NCBI RefSeq assembly: GCF_014641655.1
Contig: NZ_BMID01000001.1
Coordinates: forward strand, 1,478,427-1,542,426
Length of the DNA: 64,000 nucleotides
Direction: 5' to 3'
DNA from: Pseudoblastomonas marina
GTDB taxonomy: Bacteria; Pseudomonadota; Alphaproteobacteria; Sphingomonadales; Sphingomonadaceae
The notes beneath the pieces were generated by a model. The model did no database searches. It saw nothing but the letters and a program-made list of their open reading frames with translations, and was not told the DNA's origin. The position numbers and the translations under genes are program-made. Of this stretch, positions 8,557-16,543 are shown one piece after another. Every line of letters begins with the position of its first letter. The first letter of the stretch is position 1.

Positions 8557-9575
8557 TGCGCTATGGATATTGGATGCCGGTTTTCGGAGGCTGGCTGCGC
8601 AACGTCGAAGACGAAGGGATGGAAGCGAGCTTCGATTATGTGAAGCGCCTCGCCATCAATGCAGAACGCATCGGCTTCGATCTGACACTGATTGCCGAGC
8701 TTTACCTTAACGACATCAAGGGGGTGGATGCGCCTGCACTTGATGCCTGGTCGACTGCTGCAGCTCTCGCCGCGCTCACCGAACGACAGGAGCTGATGGT
8801 GGCAGTGCGGCCCAATTTTCATCAGCCGGGCCCCTTCGCCAAGACCTCTGCCAATATCGACCGCATTGCCAATGGGCGACTGTCGCTCAACGTTGTGTCC
8901 AGCTGGTGGGCGCGCGAGGCAGAAATGTTCGGACTGGACTTCGACCAGCACGACGACCGCTATGCGCGCACGTCGGAATGGATCGATGTCGTGGAGGGGC
9001 TATGGAGCGGGGAACCCTTTTCCTACGACGGTGACATCTATTCGACGAACGAAGCCCGGGTCGTTCCTTCCCCCGTGCGCAAGCCGCCGCTCTATGCGGG
9101 CGGAGAGAGCGAGGCAGCCAAGTCGCTCATCGCCGAAAAGTGCGACGCTTACGTCATGCATGGGGATGACCCGGACGTGGTCGCATCAAAGATCGCCGAC
9201 ATGGCGGAGCGGCGCGTAACGGCTGAGCGCGAGCCGCTATCATTCGGAATGGCGGGTTTCGTCATCGTTCGAGACAGCGAAGCGGAAGCGCAGGCTGAGC
9301 TCGATCGGATACTCGAAATGAAAGATGTCCCGCCCGGCTACGACAATTTCGATCAATGGCTGGCTGGGACCGAGCTCGAGCGCGAGTTGAAAATCCGGGA
9401 ATACGCGGTGTCCAATCGCGGCCTGCGTCCAAACCTTATCGGCACTCCCGAGCAGGTGCGCCAACGCATCGCGGATTTCGAAGGTGCCGGCGTAGATCTT
9501 CTATTGCTGCAATTTAGTCCGCAATTTGAGGAGATGGAGCGCTTCTCTGTCCAGGTGATGCGGCACACTGAATGA
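8556..9575 (+). CDS. LLM-class flavin-dependent monooxygenase (SsuD/SfnG-like)
   Basis: A 339-residue luciferase-like TIM-barrel protein resembling FMNH2-dependent alkanesulfonate (SsuD) or dimethylsulfone (SfnG) monooxygenases. Recognisable segments are VAVRPNFHQPGPFAK, NGRLSLNVVSSWWAREAEMF, the HDDRYARTSEWIDVV stretch and PPLYAGGESEAAKSL. These enzymes use reduced flavin from a separate reductase and O2 to oxygenate or cleave C-S or related bonds. No flavin reductase, ssu transporter or sulfur regulator is adjacent, so a sulfonate role is doubtful. The GTG start overlaps the ATP-grasp stop, suggesting successive steps of one pathway. Confidence 0.85.
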   Translation: MRYGYWMPVFGGWLRNVEDEGMEASFDYVKRLAINAERIGFDLTLIAELYLNDIKGVDAPALDAWSTAAALAALTERQELMVAVRPNFHQPGPFAKTSANIDRIANGRLSLNVVSSWWAREAEMFGLDFDQHDDRYARTSEWIDVVEGLWSGEPFSYDGDIYSTNEARVVPSPVRKPPLYAGGESEAAKSLIAEKCDAYVMHGDDPDVVASKIADMAERRVTAEREPLSFGMAGFVIVRDSEAEAQAELDRILEMKDVPPGYDNFDQWLAGTELERELKIREYAVSNRGLRPNLIGTPEQVRQRIADFEGAGVDLLLLQFSPQFEEMERFSVQVMRHTE

Positions 9576-9689
9576 TGGCCAGCTGATCACACAGACTGGC
9601 CTGCAGCGATTCTGGATAGTGGCATTCTATGCCCTCCCATGTTGGGACTAATTCAGCCGGGCCCTAAGGCGACATTTCTTTTCGCATTC

Positions 9690-9783
9690 GCAGGTCAGCT
9701 TTCGACCTGCTTGGCGACGCTTTCGCCGAGCTAGCGATGTGCCAGGAGCGGACCGACCGCTAACGAACCGGTTGCGGACGTCC
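9690..9783 (+). repeat. dispersed repeat, copy C, with hairpin at its left edge
   Basis: Bases 9726-9759 are identical to 34 bases of copy B, followed by the tail CTAACGAACCGGTTGCGGAC. GCGACGC just left of the core is shared too. At 9690-9710 lies a hairpin (GCAGGTC/GACCTGC, 7-bp arms, 7-nt loop) not seen in copy B. The repeat ends 24 bp before the CDF gene and so forms part of its leader. Confidence 0.85.
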
Positions 9784-9806
9784 ACTGTCGCAACCACATA
9801 GCCAGC

Positions 9807-10430
9807 ATGTCGGCCGATTGCTGTTCCGCCAAGTCCACCGAACTTGAAAAGCTTGCCCTCCAGCGCGAGCAGCGGCGCGTGCTCGTGGTCGTGCTCGCCA
9901 TCAACGCCGTGATGTTCGTGCTCGAATTCGGCGCCGGCGTGATCGCCGGGTCCACCGCGCTTATGGCCGATGCCTCCGACATGCTCGGCGATGCGGTGGT
10001 TTACGCGGTTAGCATCTATGCCCTCGCGCGCTCGGAGCGTTGGAAGGCGGGGGCAGCGATGCTCAAGGGGGTGGTGATTCTATGCCTCGGGCTCGGGATC
10101 GCGGTCAACGTGGCACTCAAGATCGAGAGCGGCGTGCCGCCGTCCTCGACGCTGATGGTGGCGTTCGGCACCTTGGCGCTCGCCGCCAACCTCGTGTGTT
10201 TCCGCCTCCTCACCCGATTCCGGCACCAGGACGTCAACATGGCGAGCACTTGGGAATGCTCGAGGAACGACCTGATCAATAACTGCGGCGTGCTGCTCGC
10301 CGCCGCGCTTGTCTGGTGGTTCGCCTCGCCTTGGCCCGACATCGCGATCGGTGGTGTGATGGCGTTGATATTCCTTCGCTCCGCCGTTCGCGTGATCGCC
10401 GACGCTGCACCGCAATTGCGCGCGACCTGA
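9807..10430 (+). CDS. short cation diffusion facilitator family transporter
   Basis: A 207-residue membrane protein holding only the six-helix CDF transmembrane domain; the usual cytoplasmic C-terminal domain of about 90 residues is absent. Metal-site signatures are ADASDMLGDAVVYAVS in TM2 and SRNDLINNCGVLLAA in TM5, as in a family of short CDF-like proteins in proteobacteria. The N terminus carries a Cys pair (MSADCCSAKS) that could touch metal. Zn2+, Co2+ or Cd2+ export is the family role; the substrate here is unknown. Its upstream leader contains repeat copy C. Confidence 0.8.
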   Translation: MSADCCSAKSTELEKLALQREQRRVLVVVLAINAVMFVLEFGAGVIAGSTALMADASDMLGDAVVYAVSIYALARSERWKAGAAMLKGVVILCLGLGIAVNVALKIESGVPPSSTLMVAFGTLALAANLVCFRLLTRFRHQDVNMASTWECSRNDLINNCGVLLAAALVWWFASPWPDIAIGGVMALIFLRSAVRVIADAAPQLRAT

Positions 10431-10679
10431 AGTCCGCTTCTCTCCCACCAGCCGCGATCAAGCGCATTTTCCTACATCGTCGCAAGCTGCCATCATGGCG
10501 GGATGGCATCGATCCACTTTCGCTGTCGGCCCTCAGCCTCGCCTCGCCTTCGCCACGCGGGCGCGGAGACGGTCGCGGCTAAGGTTACACCCGGGCCCGC
10601 AAGAACGCGCGCAAGTGACTGCAATCGCTTGGGTTTTTCGAACGGCGAAGTTTTGCTAACACCCCCGGTCGGCGGTCCA

Positions 10680-11273
10680 TCAATCCATGTGCTTGAGGCC
10701 GACGCGGAGGTAGTCCCAGCCGGTGACGACCGTGAGCAGCGCCGCCGCCCACAGCGTGGCGAGGCCGACCGTGTGCGGCACGTTGGCTTCGAGTTCGCCC
10801 AGCATCACCGTCCATTCGGGCAGGCCGCGCCCGAGGATCAGCGAGCCGAGCGCCAGCAGCTGGAAGGTCGTCTTCCACTTGGCGAGGCGGCTGACGGGCA
10901 TCGAGATCTTCAGCGGGCCGAGGAATTCGCGCAGGCCCGAGACTGCGATCTCGCGGATCAGGATGATCAGCCCGGCGACCACATGCGCGTCGCCGACATA
11001 GGGCCCGCGCAGCACGCCCTGCGCCGCCAGCGTGAGGATGACCGCGGCGACCATGATCTTGTCGGCGATCGGATCGAGGAACTGGCCGAGCTTCGACACC
11101 GTCCCGCTCGAGCGGGCGAGATAGCCGTCGAAATAATCGGTCAGCGCCATCAGCGAATAAAGCGCGAAGGCGAACAGGTACCCCGTGGTCCAGTTGGGCC
11201 ACCACATCAGCGCCACCAGCAGCGGCACCATCACGATCCGCGTCAGCGTCAGGATATTGGGCAGGTTGAGCAT
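10680..11273 (-). CDS. pgsA: CDP-diacylglycerol--glycerol-3-phosphate 3-phosphatidyltransferase
   Basis: A 197-residue polytopic membrane enzyme that makes phosphatidylglycerol phosphate, first step to phosphatidylglycerol and cardiolipin. The CDP-alcohol phosphotransferase signature is present as DYFDGYLARSSGTVSKLG followed by FLDPIAD. The opening NLPNILTLTRIVMVPLL is typical of PgsA. It is divergent from the LplT-like transporter, 125 bp apart. No gene is seen in the 249 bp beyond its stop. Confidence 0.95.
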   Translation of the reverse strand: MLNLPNILTLTRIVMVPLLVALMWWPNWTTGYLFAFALYSLMALTDYFDGYLARSSGTVSKLGQFLDPIADKIMVAAVILTLAAQGVLRGPYVGDAHVVAGLIILIREIAVSGLREFLGPLKISMPVSRLAKWKTTFQLLALGSLILGRGLPEWTVMLGELEANVPHTVGLATLWAAALLTVVTGWDYLRVGLKHMD

Positions 11274-11398
11274 GGCGCGCGGACGATCCCCTGGTCTTTC
11301 CGCGTCCGCCTTAACAGGGGGATGGACGCTGCAAAAGCCTTGTGCTGCAGGCTTGAACCGTTACGGACGGCGGCACCAAGGGGCTATCGGGAAGCGAC

Positions 11399-12724
11399 AT
11401 GACGACATCCACGCACCTCGTGCGGACACGGCGGTTCGCCCCGCTTTTCGTCACCCAATTGCTCGGCGCCTTCAACGACAATCTCTACAAGAACGCGATG
11501 GTGCTGTTCGTCGTCTACAGCATCTACAATTCCGAAAGTGCCGAGGCGAGCTTCTCCGCCCTCGCCTCGGGTATCTTCATCATCCCGTTCTTCCTCTTCT
11601 CCGCGCTCTCCGGCCAGCTTGCCGACATGCGCGACAAGGCGAAGATCATCCGCATCGTGAAGCTGTGCGAGATCGGCATCATGCTGATCGGCGGCGCCGG
11701 GCTGCTGATGGCGTGGCAGGGCATCGCGATCGACCTTTTCGCGATCCCGCTGATGCTCGCCGCGCTGTTCGCGCTCGGCATGCATTCCACCTTCTTCGGG
11801 CCGATCAAATACGCGATCCTGCCCCAGCACCTGCACAAGGAAGAAGTGCTCGCGGGTACCGGGCTGGTCGAGGCGGGGACCTATATCGCGATCCTGTTCG
11901 GCACGATCCTCGCTGGCTGGATCCCGGTCGAGGTAGCGGCAATCGCGACGATCGCGACCGCGGTGATCGGCTACGTCGCCGGGCGGCAAGTGCCCGAAGC
12001 GCCGCCGCTGATGGAACCGGAAAAGCTCGACTGGAACGTGTGGCGCGCCTCGAAAAGGCTGATCGGCGACACGCTGGTCGACAAGCGCGTGTTTCTCGCC
12101 ATCGTGGCGATCAGCTTCTTCTGGACGATCGGCACGGTGCTGTTCATCCAGTTCCCGCCGCTGGCCAAGAACGTGCTCACCGCGAGCAAGGAAGTGGCGA
12201 GCCTGTTCCTCGTGATCTTCTCGATCGGGGTCGCGATCGGATCGGTCTCGATCAACGCGCTGCTCAGGGGCAAGGTCTCGGCACGCTATTCGCCGATGTC
12301 GGTGATCGCGATGGGCGGTTTCGTGGTGATCTTCTATTTCGTCTGCCAGCTGTGGCAGCCGCTCGAAGGCGGCGCGCTGCTCGATGCCGAAGGCTTCGTC
12401 CATCAGCGCATGGCGATCCCGCTGATGCTCGCGCTGCTCGGCATCGCGGTGGCGGGCGGGATGTTCGTGGTCCCGCTCTACGCCTTCCTCACGACCTTCG
12501 TGGAAACCTCGCAGGCCGCGCGCACGATCGCCGCCAACAATATCGTCAACGCGCTGGCGATGGCGGTGGGCTCGCTGGTCGCGATCGGCCTCAGTGCGGC
12601 CGGGGTCCCGATCGTCGAGCAGGTCCTGCTGAGCGCGGCGATGTGCCTGGTCTCGGCGTGGCTCGGCGCGATCCTCTACAAGGCCGAAATCGCCGCCGAG
12701 GCGCCGCCCGCTCAGGAAATGTAG
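11399..12724 (+). CDS. MFS transporter, LplT-like (putative lysophospholipid transporter)
   Basis: A 441-residue major facilitator with about 12 hydrophobic segments. The N-terminal LLGAFNDNLYKNAMVLF and the loop FGPIKYAILPQHL match the LplT branch, which flips lysophospholipids across the inner membrane for reacylation. In many bacteria this module is fused or adjacent to an acyltransferase (Aas); here it stands alone, divergent from pgsA. The subfamily call comes from sequence character and neighbourhood, not a search. Confidence 0.75.
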   Translation: MTTSTHLVRTRRFAPLFVTQLLGAFNDNLYKNAMVLFVVYSIYNSESAEASFSALASGIFIIPFFLFSALSGQLADMRDKAKIIRIVKLCEIGIMLIGGAGLLMAWQGIAIDLFAIPLMLAALFALGMHSTFFGPIKYAILPQHLHKEEVLAGTGLVEAGTYIAILFGTILAGWIPVEVAAIATIATAVIGYVAGRQVPEAPPLMEPEKLDWNVWRASKRLIGDTLVDKRVFLAIVAISFFWTIGTVLFIQFPPLAKNVLTASKEVASLFLVIFSIGVAIGSVSINALLRGKVSARYSPMSVIAMGGFVVIFYFVCQLWQPLEGGALLDAEGFVHQRMAIPLMLALLGIAVAGGMFVVPLYAFLTTFVETSQAARTIAANNIVNALAMAVGSLVAIGLSAAGVPIVEQVLLSAAMCLVSAWLGAILYKAEIAAEAPPAQEM

Positions 12725-12906
12725 AGGAGCGTCGCGACGAAGCAGGCGACGTAGAAGTGGACGAAGGTCCGCGCATCCTGCCGCGTGATCCACGGTCGTG
12801 TGGCCGTCGTCTGCGGCGGTACCGGAATGCGAGTGACATGGCGGGGCAGCGACATCCGGAACGGGTGCCGTGCACCCTCGTCGGTAAGGACCAGTGCTCT
12901 TCTCAT
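12712..12906 (-). CDS. putative 64-residue single-TM protein
   Basis: A basic N-terminal part (RRALVLTDEGARHPFRMSLP) and a C-terminal hydrophobic helix (FVHFYVACFVATLLYIS) suggest a tail-anchored membrane protein. It overlaps by 13 bp the 3' end of the convergent LplT-like gene. No good ribosome site precedes the ATG at 12906 and the family is not recognised, so the call is tentative. Confidence 0.35.
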   Translation of the reverse strand: MRRALVLTDEGARHPFRMSLPRHVTRIPVPPQTTATRPWITRQDARTFVHFYVACFVATLLYIS

Positions 12907-12916
12907 GTCGGGGCTG

Positions 12917-12955
12917 TTAACGCTTCGGTAACCATGTGGCTCCCGCGTTAACCAT
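12917..12955. promoter_or_regulatory. possible CtrA binding sites
   Basis: TTAA-N7-GTAA at 12917-12931 (consensus TTAA-N7-TTAA) and TTAACCAT at 12948-12955, the alphaproteobacterial CtrA half-site form. They lie 70-110 bp upstream of the TPP enzyme gene and just before the small opposite-strand frame. Motif match only. Confidence 0.35.
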
Positions 12956-13025
12956 GTTTTTTCGAACTGCACAGGCTTGGGACAGTCTGCTTCGCAATTG
13001 CACCGTTCCGCCGGATCGCTAGAGC

Positions 13026-14699
13026 ATGCGTCCCATGACAGAACATTCCAAACTCGCTGGCCGCCTGTTGGTCGATTGCCTCCTCGAACAGGGCTGCGAC
13101 CGGATCTTCACCGTCCCCGGCGAAAGCTTTCTCGCCGTGCTCGACGGGCTCCACGATGTGCCCGCGATCGACACCGTGGTGTGCCGCCAGGAAGGCGGCG
13201 CAGCGTTCATGGCCTGCGCCGACGGTGCAATGACCGGGCGACCGGGCGTGTGCTTCGTGACCCGCGGCCCGGGCGCGACCAATGCCAGCATCGGGGTCCA
13301 TGTCGCACACCAGGATTCACAGCCGATGATCCTGTTCGTCGGCGACGTCGATCGCGGGATGAAGGACCGCGAGGGCTTTCAGGAGCTCGATTTCCAGGCC
13401 GTGTTCGGACCGATGTGCAAATGGGCGGCGCGGATCGACGATGCGGCGCGCATTCCCGAATATGTCGCGCGTGCATGGTCGGTCGCGATCGCCGGACGCC
13501 CCGGCCCCGTCGTGCTCGCCCTCCCCGAAGACATGCTGCGCGAGGAAATCGAAGGCATCGCCCCCCGTCCGGCCGTGGTTCGCCCCGCGCAGGCCGCCTG
13601 CCCCGACGCGATGGGTGCGCTGATGGCTATGCTCGGCGACGCGGTCGCGCCGATCGCGATCGTCGGCGGCGCCGGCTGGAATGCCAAGGCGCGCGATCAC
13701 TTCACCGCTTTCGCCGAAGCGGTCGGGCTGCCCGTTGCGGGGGCCTTCCGCCGGCAGGACGCAGTGCCCAATTCGAGCAGCGTGTGGGCGGGCAATCTCG
13801 GCTACGGCCCCAATCCCAAGCTGATCGAGCGGGTCCGCGCAGCAGATCTCGTGATCGCGGTCGGGGCGCGACTCGGCGAGGCGACGACCGACGGCTACGA
13901 ACTTCTCACCCCCGACCATCCCGACCAGACGCTGGTCCATGTCCACCCCGATCCGGAAGAACTCGGCCGGGTCTACCGGGCCGACCTCGCGATCTGTGCC
14001 GACATGGCGGAGTTTTCCGAAAGCGCCGCGCTGTTGGCCGACGAGGTGATCGATTTCGACGCCGGGGCCGAGGCGCATCGCGAGTGGATCGACTGGTCCA
14101 CTCCGCAGGACAGCGGGACGAGCGGGCTCGACCTCGCGCTCGCCGTCAAAACGATGCGCGAGCTGCTGCCTGCCGATGCGATCATCTGCAACGGGGCCGG
14201 CAATTTCTCGGGCTGGTGGCACCGCTACTGGCCGTATGAAGGCTACCCCTCACAGCTTGCTCCGACCGCGGGTGCGATGGGGTACGGCGTCCCCGCCGCC
14301 GTCGCCGCCGCGCGGCGTTTCCCCGATCGCAGCGTGGTCGCGGTGGCGGGCGATGGCGATTTCCTGATGAACGGACAGGAACTCGCGACCGCCGCCGCGC
14401 TCGATCTCGACCTGCTCGTGCTCGTGATCGACAACGGGGTCTACGGCACCATCCGCATGCACCAGGAACGCGACTACCCCGCGCGGGTCTCGGGTACCAC
14501 GCTCGCCAACCCCGACTTCGCCAGGTTCGGCGAGGCCTTCGGCGCATGGACCGCGACCGCGGACGACAATGCCGGATTCGATGCGGCGATCAAGGAAGCG
14601 GCTGGGCGCTCTGGCCTACGACTGATCCATTGTCGCACCGAAATCGAGAACCTCGCCGCCTCGGGTTTGAAGCTCAGCACGCTGCGCAGCCGGGCATAG
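13026..14699 (+). CDS. thiamine diphosphate-dependent enzyme, acetolactate synthase large-subunit-like
   Basis: A 557-residue three-domain TPP enzyme. The PYR domain has the activating Glu56 in VVCRQEGGAA, the central domain occupies about 200-330, and the PP domain carries the GDGDF...DN cofactor motif (VAGDGDFLMNGQELATAA to VIDNGVYGTI). The fold suits acetolactate synthase or related carboligases and decarboxylases. No small regulatory subunit (ilvN) or ilvC is adjacent, so this is more likely a paralogue than the ilvB of branched-chain synthesis. A second start nine bases downstream is possible; neither has a strong ribosome site. A terminator follows at once. Confidence 0.85.
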   Translation: MRPMTEHSKLAGRLLVDCLLEQGCDRIFTVPGESFLAVLDGLHDVPAIDTVVCRQEGGAAFMACADGAMTGRPGVCFVTRGPGATNASIGVHVAHQDSQPMILFVGDVDRGMKDREGFQELDFQAVFGPMCKWAARIDDAARIPEYVARAWSVAIAGRPGPVVLALPEDMLREEIEGIAPRPAVVRPAQAACPDAMGALMAMLGDAVAPIAIVGGAGWNAKARDHFTAFAEAVGLPVAGAFRRQDAVPNSSSVWAGNLGYGPNPKLIERVRAADLVIAVGARLGEATTDGYELLTPDHPDQTLVHVHPDPEELGRVYRADLAICADMAEFSESAALLADEVIDFDAGAEAHREWIDWSTPQDSGTSGLDLALAVKTMRELLPADAIICNGAGNFSGWWHRYWPYEGYPSQLAPTAGAMGYGVPAAVAAARRFPDRSVVAVAGDGDFLMNGQELATAAALDLDLLVLVIDNGVYGTIRMHQERDYPARVSGTTLANPDFARFGEAFGAWTATADDNAGFDAAIKEAAGRSGLRLIHCRTEIENLAASGLKLSTLRSRA

Positions 14700-14701
14700 A
14701 A

Positions 14702-14732
14702 AAGGCCGCCCCGGTTTCCGGAGCGGCCTTTT
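14702..14732. terminator. intrinsic terminator between convergent genes
   Basis: Stem AAGGCCGC/GCGGCCTT extended by CCGG/CCGG past one mismatch, loop TTT, followed by TTTTCC on the + strand. It begins two bases after the TPP enzyme stop and also faces the csbD-like gene. Confidence 0.85.
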
Positions 14733-14751
14733 CCTGTCGATCGCAGTGCGA

Positions 14752-14922
14752 TCAGATGTCGTTGCCGAGCTTGCCTTCGACTTCGCCCTTGAACTGCTGG
14801 GCCTTGCCCTTGGCTTCCTGCTCGCGCCCTTCGGAGCGGGTCTCGGGATCGTTCGACTGCTGCTTGATTTCGCCAGCCGCTTCGTTGGCGTTGCCCTTGA
14901 TCTTCTCTTTCAGTTCACCCAT
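14752..14922 (-). CDS. CsbD-family small stress protein
   Basis: A 56-residue hydrophilic protein starting MGELKEKIKGNANEAAGEIK and containing the repeated-motif pattern EAKGKAQQFKGEVEGKLG of the CsbD family, small general-stress proteins with no defined biochemical role. A good ribosome site (GAAAGGAAA) precedes the ATG. Monocistronic, ending against the shared terminator. Confidence 0.9.
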   Translation of the reverse strand: MGELKEKIKGNANEAAGEIKQQSNDPETRSEGREQEAKGKAQQFKGEVEGKLGNDI

Positions 14923-15037
14923 TAGAATTTCCTTTCAGCTTCAACGGCTTGATTGCCGCATTGTGAAAAGAAAACGGGCGACCGGAGAACGCGTTTCCGC
15001 TCCGGCGACGAACCGAGACTCGCATGCGACCGTGCGA

Positions 15038-15466
15038 TCAGATGCCGGCCATTCCGCAGATGATCGACCATTCCTCTGGGGTGATTTCCGCGACCGAGAG
15101 CCGCGAAAGCGTCACCAGTTCGCAATCGGCTAGACTGGGTTCGGCCTTGATCTGCTTTAGCGTTACCGGCTTGGGCAGCTTGGTCTTGGGCACGACCTTC
15201 ACCGCCGCCCATTTCCCGGTCTCGTCGGTCGGGTCGAGGATGTCGGCAACGCTGATCTCGCAGATGCCAACGATTTCCAGCCCCTCGCGCGAGTGGTAGA
15301 AGAACGCCTGCTCGCCGACGCGCATGGCGGCGAGGTTGTTGCGGGCGCGATAGTTGCGCACCCCGTCCCAGGTGCCCTCCTTTTCCGCGACCAGGTCGTC
15401 CCAGCCGTATTTGAACGGCTCGGACTTCATCAGCCAGTAGCGGGGATTTTCGGGCAGATTGCTCAT
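15038..15466 (-). CDS. EVE domain-containing protein
   Basis: A 142-residue PUA-like EVE domain protein similar to human THYN1. It begins NPRYWLMKSEPFKYGWDDL and has the conserved WDGVRNYRARNNL and FYHSREGLEIVGI segments that build the aromatic cage expected to bind modified bases. GGAGAG precedes the ATG at 15466; an upstream ATG at 15526 overlaps the divergent gene. It is divergent from the 2OG-oxygenase gene with 59 bp between starts, so promoters may be shared. Confidence 0.9.
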   Translation of the reverse strand: MSNLPENPRYWLMKSEPFKYGWDDLVAEKEGTWDGVRNYRARNNLAAMRVGEQAFFYHSREGLEIVGICEISVADILDPTDETGKWAAVKVVPKTKLPKPVTLKQIKAEPSLADCELVTLSRLSVAEITPEEWSIICGMAGI

Positions 15467-15525
15467 GAAATTTCTCTCCGGGGTGCTATGGGGCGCGCCA
15501 TAACCAGTTGAATCGGACTTTGCCA

Positions 15526-16464
15526 ATGCCGCTCGAAACCCTTCCCGTCCTCTCGCTCGAGGCCCCCGCCGGCCAGTTCTCGCAGGATATCGGCGACAGC
15601 TTCCGCACCTTCGGCTTCGCGATGGTCAAGGATCACGGGATCGATTCCGACCTGATCGATCGCGCCTGGAAGCTGACCGCCGAGTTCTTCGCCCTCCCGC
15701 GCGAGGAGAAGCACCGCTATCACCTCGAAGGCATGGCCGGTGCGCGCGGCTACACCCCGTTCGGGACCGAGATCGCCAAGGATGCGAAGGCACACGACCT
15801 CAAGGAATTCTGGCATGTCGGCCGCGACCTGCCCGAAGGCCACCCGCTGGCCGACAGCCAGCCCAACAATATCTGGCCCGACGCGCCCACCGGCTTTCGC
15901 GAGACGATGGAAGAACTCTTCGCCGCGTTCGACGAGACCGGGGCGAATATCCTGTCGCGGATCGCGGTCTATCTCGGCCTCGAGGAAAACTGGTTCGACG
16001 GCCCGATCGAGGACGGCAATTCGGTGATGCGCCTGCTGCATTATCCGCCACTCGGCGACGATGCCGAGGAAGGCGCGATCCGCGCCGGTGCGCATGAGGA
16101 CATCAACCTGATCACCCTGCTGCTCGGTGCCGAAGAAGCCGGGCTCCAGCTCAAAACCCGCGCCGGCGAATGGCTCGACGTGTCACCGCCCGACGGTGCG
16201 CTCGCGATCAATGTCGGCGACATGCTCCAGCGGTTGACCAACCATTACCTGCCTTCGACCACCCATCGGGTGCTCAACCCCTCGGGCGAGCGCGCCAAGC
16301 ACAGCCGCTATTCGATGCCGTTCTTCCTCCACCTGCGCAGCGACTACCGCTTCGCAACGCTGCCGCAGTGCATTTCGGCTGAAAATCCCGATCGCTACCC
16401 GGAAAGCATCACCGCCGACGACTATCTGAAGCAGCGCTTGCGCGAGATCGGCCTGCTCAAATAA
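15526..16464 (+). CDS. isopenicillin N synthase-family 2OG-Fe(II) oxygenase
   Basis: A 312-residue non-haem iron dioxygenase. The N-terminal DIOX_N part (DSFRTFGFAMVKDHGI, ARGYTPFG) leads to a jelly-roll with Fe ligands His190 and Asp192 (AHEDINLITLL) and His247 (TTHRVLNP), and the R261-x-S263 pair (RYSMPFF) that usually holds 2-oxoglutarate. Substrate unknown; members range from antibiotic synthases to small-molecule hydroxylases and no biosynthetic genes flank it. Confidence 0.88.
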   Translation: MPLETLPVLSLEAPAGQFSQDIGDSFRTFGFAMVKDHGIDSDLIDRAWKLTAEFFALPREEKHRYHLEGMAGARGYTPFGTEIAKDAKAHDLKEFWHVGRDLPEGHPLADSQPNNIWPDAPTGFRETMEELFAAFDETGANILSRIAVYLGLEENWFDGPIEDGNSVMRLLHYPPLGDDAEEGAIRAGAHEDINLITLLLGAEEAGLQLKTRAGEWLDVSPPDGALAINVGDMLQRLTNHYLPSTTHRVLNPSGERAKHSRYSMPFFLHLRSDYRFATLPQCISAENPDRYPESITADDYLKQRLREIGLLK

Positions 16465-16543
16465 CCGCGGATTCCCGCCGCGTTTAACAAAAAATAAAGC
16501 TTAAGCGGCTAGCCCCTCGGTCGTGTTTCAAGGGGGTAAGGCG

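Noticed and set aside
9577-9601. GGCCAG/CTGGCC hairpin after the LLM monooxygenase
   Set aside because: Only 6 bp of stem, long loop and no T-tract; too weak to call a terminator.
10431-10452. Possible further copy of the repeat head after the CDF gene
   Set aside because: GAAGTCCGCTTCTCTCCCACCA resembles the head of copy B but the match is short and no core follows.
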